A DNA stretch of 64,000 bases from Niabella ginsenosidivorans (GTDB taxonomy: Bacteria > Bacteroidota > Bacteroidia > Chitinophagales > Chitinophagaceae): positions 1,178,001 to 1,242,000 of the forward strand of contig NZ_CP015772.1 of assembly GCF_001654455.1 (NCBI RefSeq), given 5' to 3'. Position 1 is the first letter of the stretch; each line of letters opens with the position of its first letter. Positions 62,403 to 64,000 of the stretch are shown here, piece after piece. The position numbers were made by a program, and so were the translations under genes. Under the pieces are notes generated by a model that saw only the letters and a program-made list of their open reading frames with translations, was not told where the DNA came from and ran no database searches.

Positions 62403-64000
62403 ATGCCTGACTATCTACCGATCCTACAGTTTTTTAAAACAGCATCAACTACTTTGCCCGAGGTAGGCAAAGAGCTTTATATTGAAAGTATTAATGCAAA
62501 TAATGAAGTAGCTACAGTTGGATTCAAAACTCCTGGAATAAATGTTGCAGGGCAGGCAACATTAGTGAATGGTTCTGCAGAAGTTCCGTATAATATAGAT
62601 CAGGCTACCCAAATGGTAATAGTGAGTTATGAATCAATTAACGGAACACCTGGTGTGCTATACTGTAGTGAAGCAGATTATATTGTATCCGGCGGGTTTA
62701 TAATAAAAAGTACAAGCACTGCTGATAATAGCACAGTTAATTATCTGGTTGTTCTTAAACCTGTTATAGAAAAATTAGCAACACCTGTTATTACTTTAAA
62801 TAGTAAATCAGATACTACTGCTGATTTAAGTATTACAACTATACCTAATGCTACAAATTATATCTGGTATAAGGATGCTGTACAGGTACAAAGCAGTAGC
62901 GGCACTACTTTAAGCCTTACAGGGCTTACAGCAGCTACAATTTATAATATTACATGTAAAGCTCAGGCTTCAGGTTATACTGATAGTGACTTAGGCCAAT
63001 ACAATTTACAAACTAATGCTGAGCAAAATAGAGTATTTACACTAACGGCTGAAAATAGCCAAATACAGTTTGATGGTGACGATTTTTACGACAATGGTAT
63101 TAAAATAATATTGCAAGATAACGATGTACTTTTAATACCTGCCGGTAGCTATACATATATAGATCTAGAGAACATAGTCTTACCGGAAGGCCAAAGGGTG
63201 TATATAAGAAATTCCGGCGGTGTTGTAGAACTCACCGGACTGTCTACATTAGAGATGTCTAATATTAATGGTGTAACTATTAGCGGAGATGGTGCGCTGG
63301 GTACAGAATATGGATTTTGGTTTCATGATAATTCATATCGTGCCATGTATTTTAGCGGCAGTAATCTTACTATTGCTAATATGAAGTTTGAGAATATTGG
63401 AGACTATACAATATATTATAATGACAAAGACAAAATATATGATCCTTCTGACTCTTCAACATGGAGTGAAAATGTGAAGTTTTCAAACCTGTACTTTGAT
63501 AACACCGGTTCTCTACAGGCAGATGGAGGATTTCCTGAAACATCTAATGAAAGTCATACAGGTATTAAAAAGAATTGGGAAGTGAGCTATTGTACGTTTA
63601 TAAATGCAGATTGGGGTGCATTAGTTTATATAGGTTCTGTTGAAGACGTAGATATACATCATATTATCTTTAATAATATTAACGCCACCAATAACAATCA
63701 TAATGGCATAATATTCGTAAAGGGTAATGGAAAAGTGCATCACTGTAAATGTACTAACCATCAGGGAAATATGGTAAGATTCTGGAATTTTAACTTTACT
63801 TCCAATGCAAATAAAATAGCTGAAGTATTCCATAACAAAATTTACCATAGTAGGAAATACAGTGGTATGGAAATAAGCCCACAACCTTACATGTTTGAAA
63901 GCCCTTATTTCTATCCCACTAATGCTAAAGTATACAATAATACAGTTGGGGATATGAACTATGAAAATAATGACTTCCCCGGTAGACTGGTTGATTTTTA
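62403..64000 (+). CDS. Large beta-helix protein with fibronectin-like domain, 3' end beyond window
   Basis: Open for 532 codons from the ATG at 62403 to the window end, read directly without a stop. It begins MPDYLPILQFFKTASTT and has no signal peptide. Residues about 120-205 resemble a fibronectin type III unit (TPVITLNSKSDTTADLSI, GTTLSLTGLTAATIYNITCKA). From about 210 the sequence has rungs of a right-handed parallel beta-helix (ITNV-like steps such as NLTIANMKFENI, VKFSNLYFDN, WEVSYCTFINADW, VDIHHIIFNNI, GKVHHCKCTNH). Third codon positions are mostly A/T, unlike neighbours. It may be a tail-spike-like or cell-surface pectate-lyase-like protein; the N-terminus without signal favours a phage- or contractile-system-type part. 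I do not recognise the family. Confidence 0.75.
   Translation, partial: MPDYLPILQFFKTASTTLPEVGKELYIESINANNEVATVGFKTPGINVAGQATLVNGSAEVPYNIDQATQMVIVSYESINGTPGVLYCSEADYIVSGGFIIKSTSTADNSTVNYLVVLKPVIEKLATPVITLNSKSDTTADLSITTIPNATNYIWYKDAVQVQSSSGTTLSLTGLTAATIYNITCKAQASGYTDSDLGQYNLQTNAEQNRVFTLTAENSQIQFDGDDFYDNGIKIILQDNDVLLIPAGSYTYIDLENIVLPEGQRVYIRNSGGVVELTGLSTLEMSNINGVTISGDGALGTEYGFWFHDNSYRAMYFSGSNLTIANMKFENIGDYTIYYNDKDKIYDPSDSSTWSENVKFSNLYFDNTGSLQADGGFPETSNESHTGIKKNWEVSYCTFINADWGALVYIGSVEDVDIHHIIFNNINATNNNHNGIIFVKGNGKVHHCKCTNHQGNMVRFWNFNFTSNANKIAEVFHNKIYHSRKYSGMEISPQPYMFESPYFYPTNAKVYNNTVGDMNYENNDFPGRLVDF

Overview
The window looks like a piece of a Bacteroidota chromosome, most likely Chitinophagaceae-like. 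The evidence is the ribosomal protein sequences, the many TAnnTTTG -7 promoter boxes (the Bacteroidota type), the near absence of Shine-Dalgarno sequences, an L16/L29/S17/S14 set of Bacteroidota type, and AT-rich 'simple text' spacers. The genus cannot be fixed from the sequence alone.

Layout. (1) 1-6.1 kb is an accessory block. It has three related proteins that share a DUF4157 (eCIS core, HExxH) leader but carry different C-terminal domains (papain-like, caspase-like, unknown), plus a peptidoglycan-binding/CHAP hydrolase. (2) 6.1-15 kb holds housekeeping genes: mutS, an outer-membrane barrel, a SpoU methyltransferase, a UbiA prenyltransferase, ruvX, def, a PLC-like phosphodiesterase and a lipoprotein. 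Several of these start 4-6 nt after a -7 box, so their mRNAs are probably leaderless. (3) 15.2-28.5 kb is the S10-spc ribosomal protein cluster, rpsJ to secY-map. The usual infA/rpmJ/rpsM/rpsK/rpsD/rpoA/rplQ tail is missing after map. Its spacers contain unusual inverted and direct repeats, including a 127-nt element present on both sides of rplP. (4) 28.6-32.8 kb has a BarA-like hybrid histidine kinase and a GT61 glycosyltransferase.

(5) 33.3-44.3 kb holds a compact two-gene NRPS-PKS assembly line, A-PCP-KS-AT-ACP-aminotransferase followed by C-A-PCP-TE. The genes overlap by ATGA. The adenylation codes read by eye are DFWNIGMVH (threonine) and DLTKIGEVG (asparagine-like). The simplest predicted product is a 3,4-diamino-5-hydroxyhexanoyl-asparagine, linear or cyclised. 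(6) Only 27 nt further on, in the same direction, an exopolysaccharide operon begins: ugd, a stand-alone receiver, a pseudo-receiver/sugar-transferase fusion, a short TolC-like protein, a Wzc-like protein with degenerate kinase motifs, a Wzy-like polymerase, a 40-residue membrane sORF, a hexapeptide acyltransferase and two glycosyltransferases. On the opposite strand follow a polysaccharide-deacetylase-like lipoprotein, an OafA-type acyltransferase, an FkbM methyltransferase, a glycosidase-like lipoprotein and a Wzx flippase. (7) The window ends inside an AT-rich gene (from 62403) for a large beta-helix protein without a signal peptide.

The most novel candidates are the Thr/malonyl/Asn assembly line wired to the polysaccharide operon, the DUF4157 effector family with exchanged catalytic tails, and the hairpin-forming repeat spacers inside the ribosomal operon. 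No tRNA, rRNA, CRISPR or insertion sequence was recognised.
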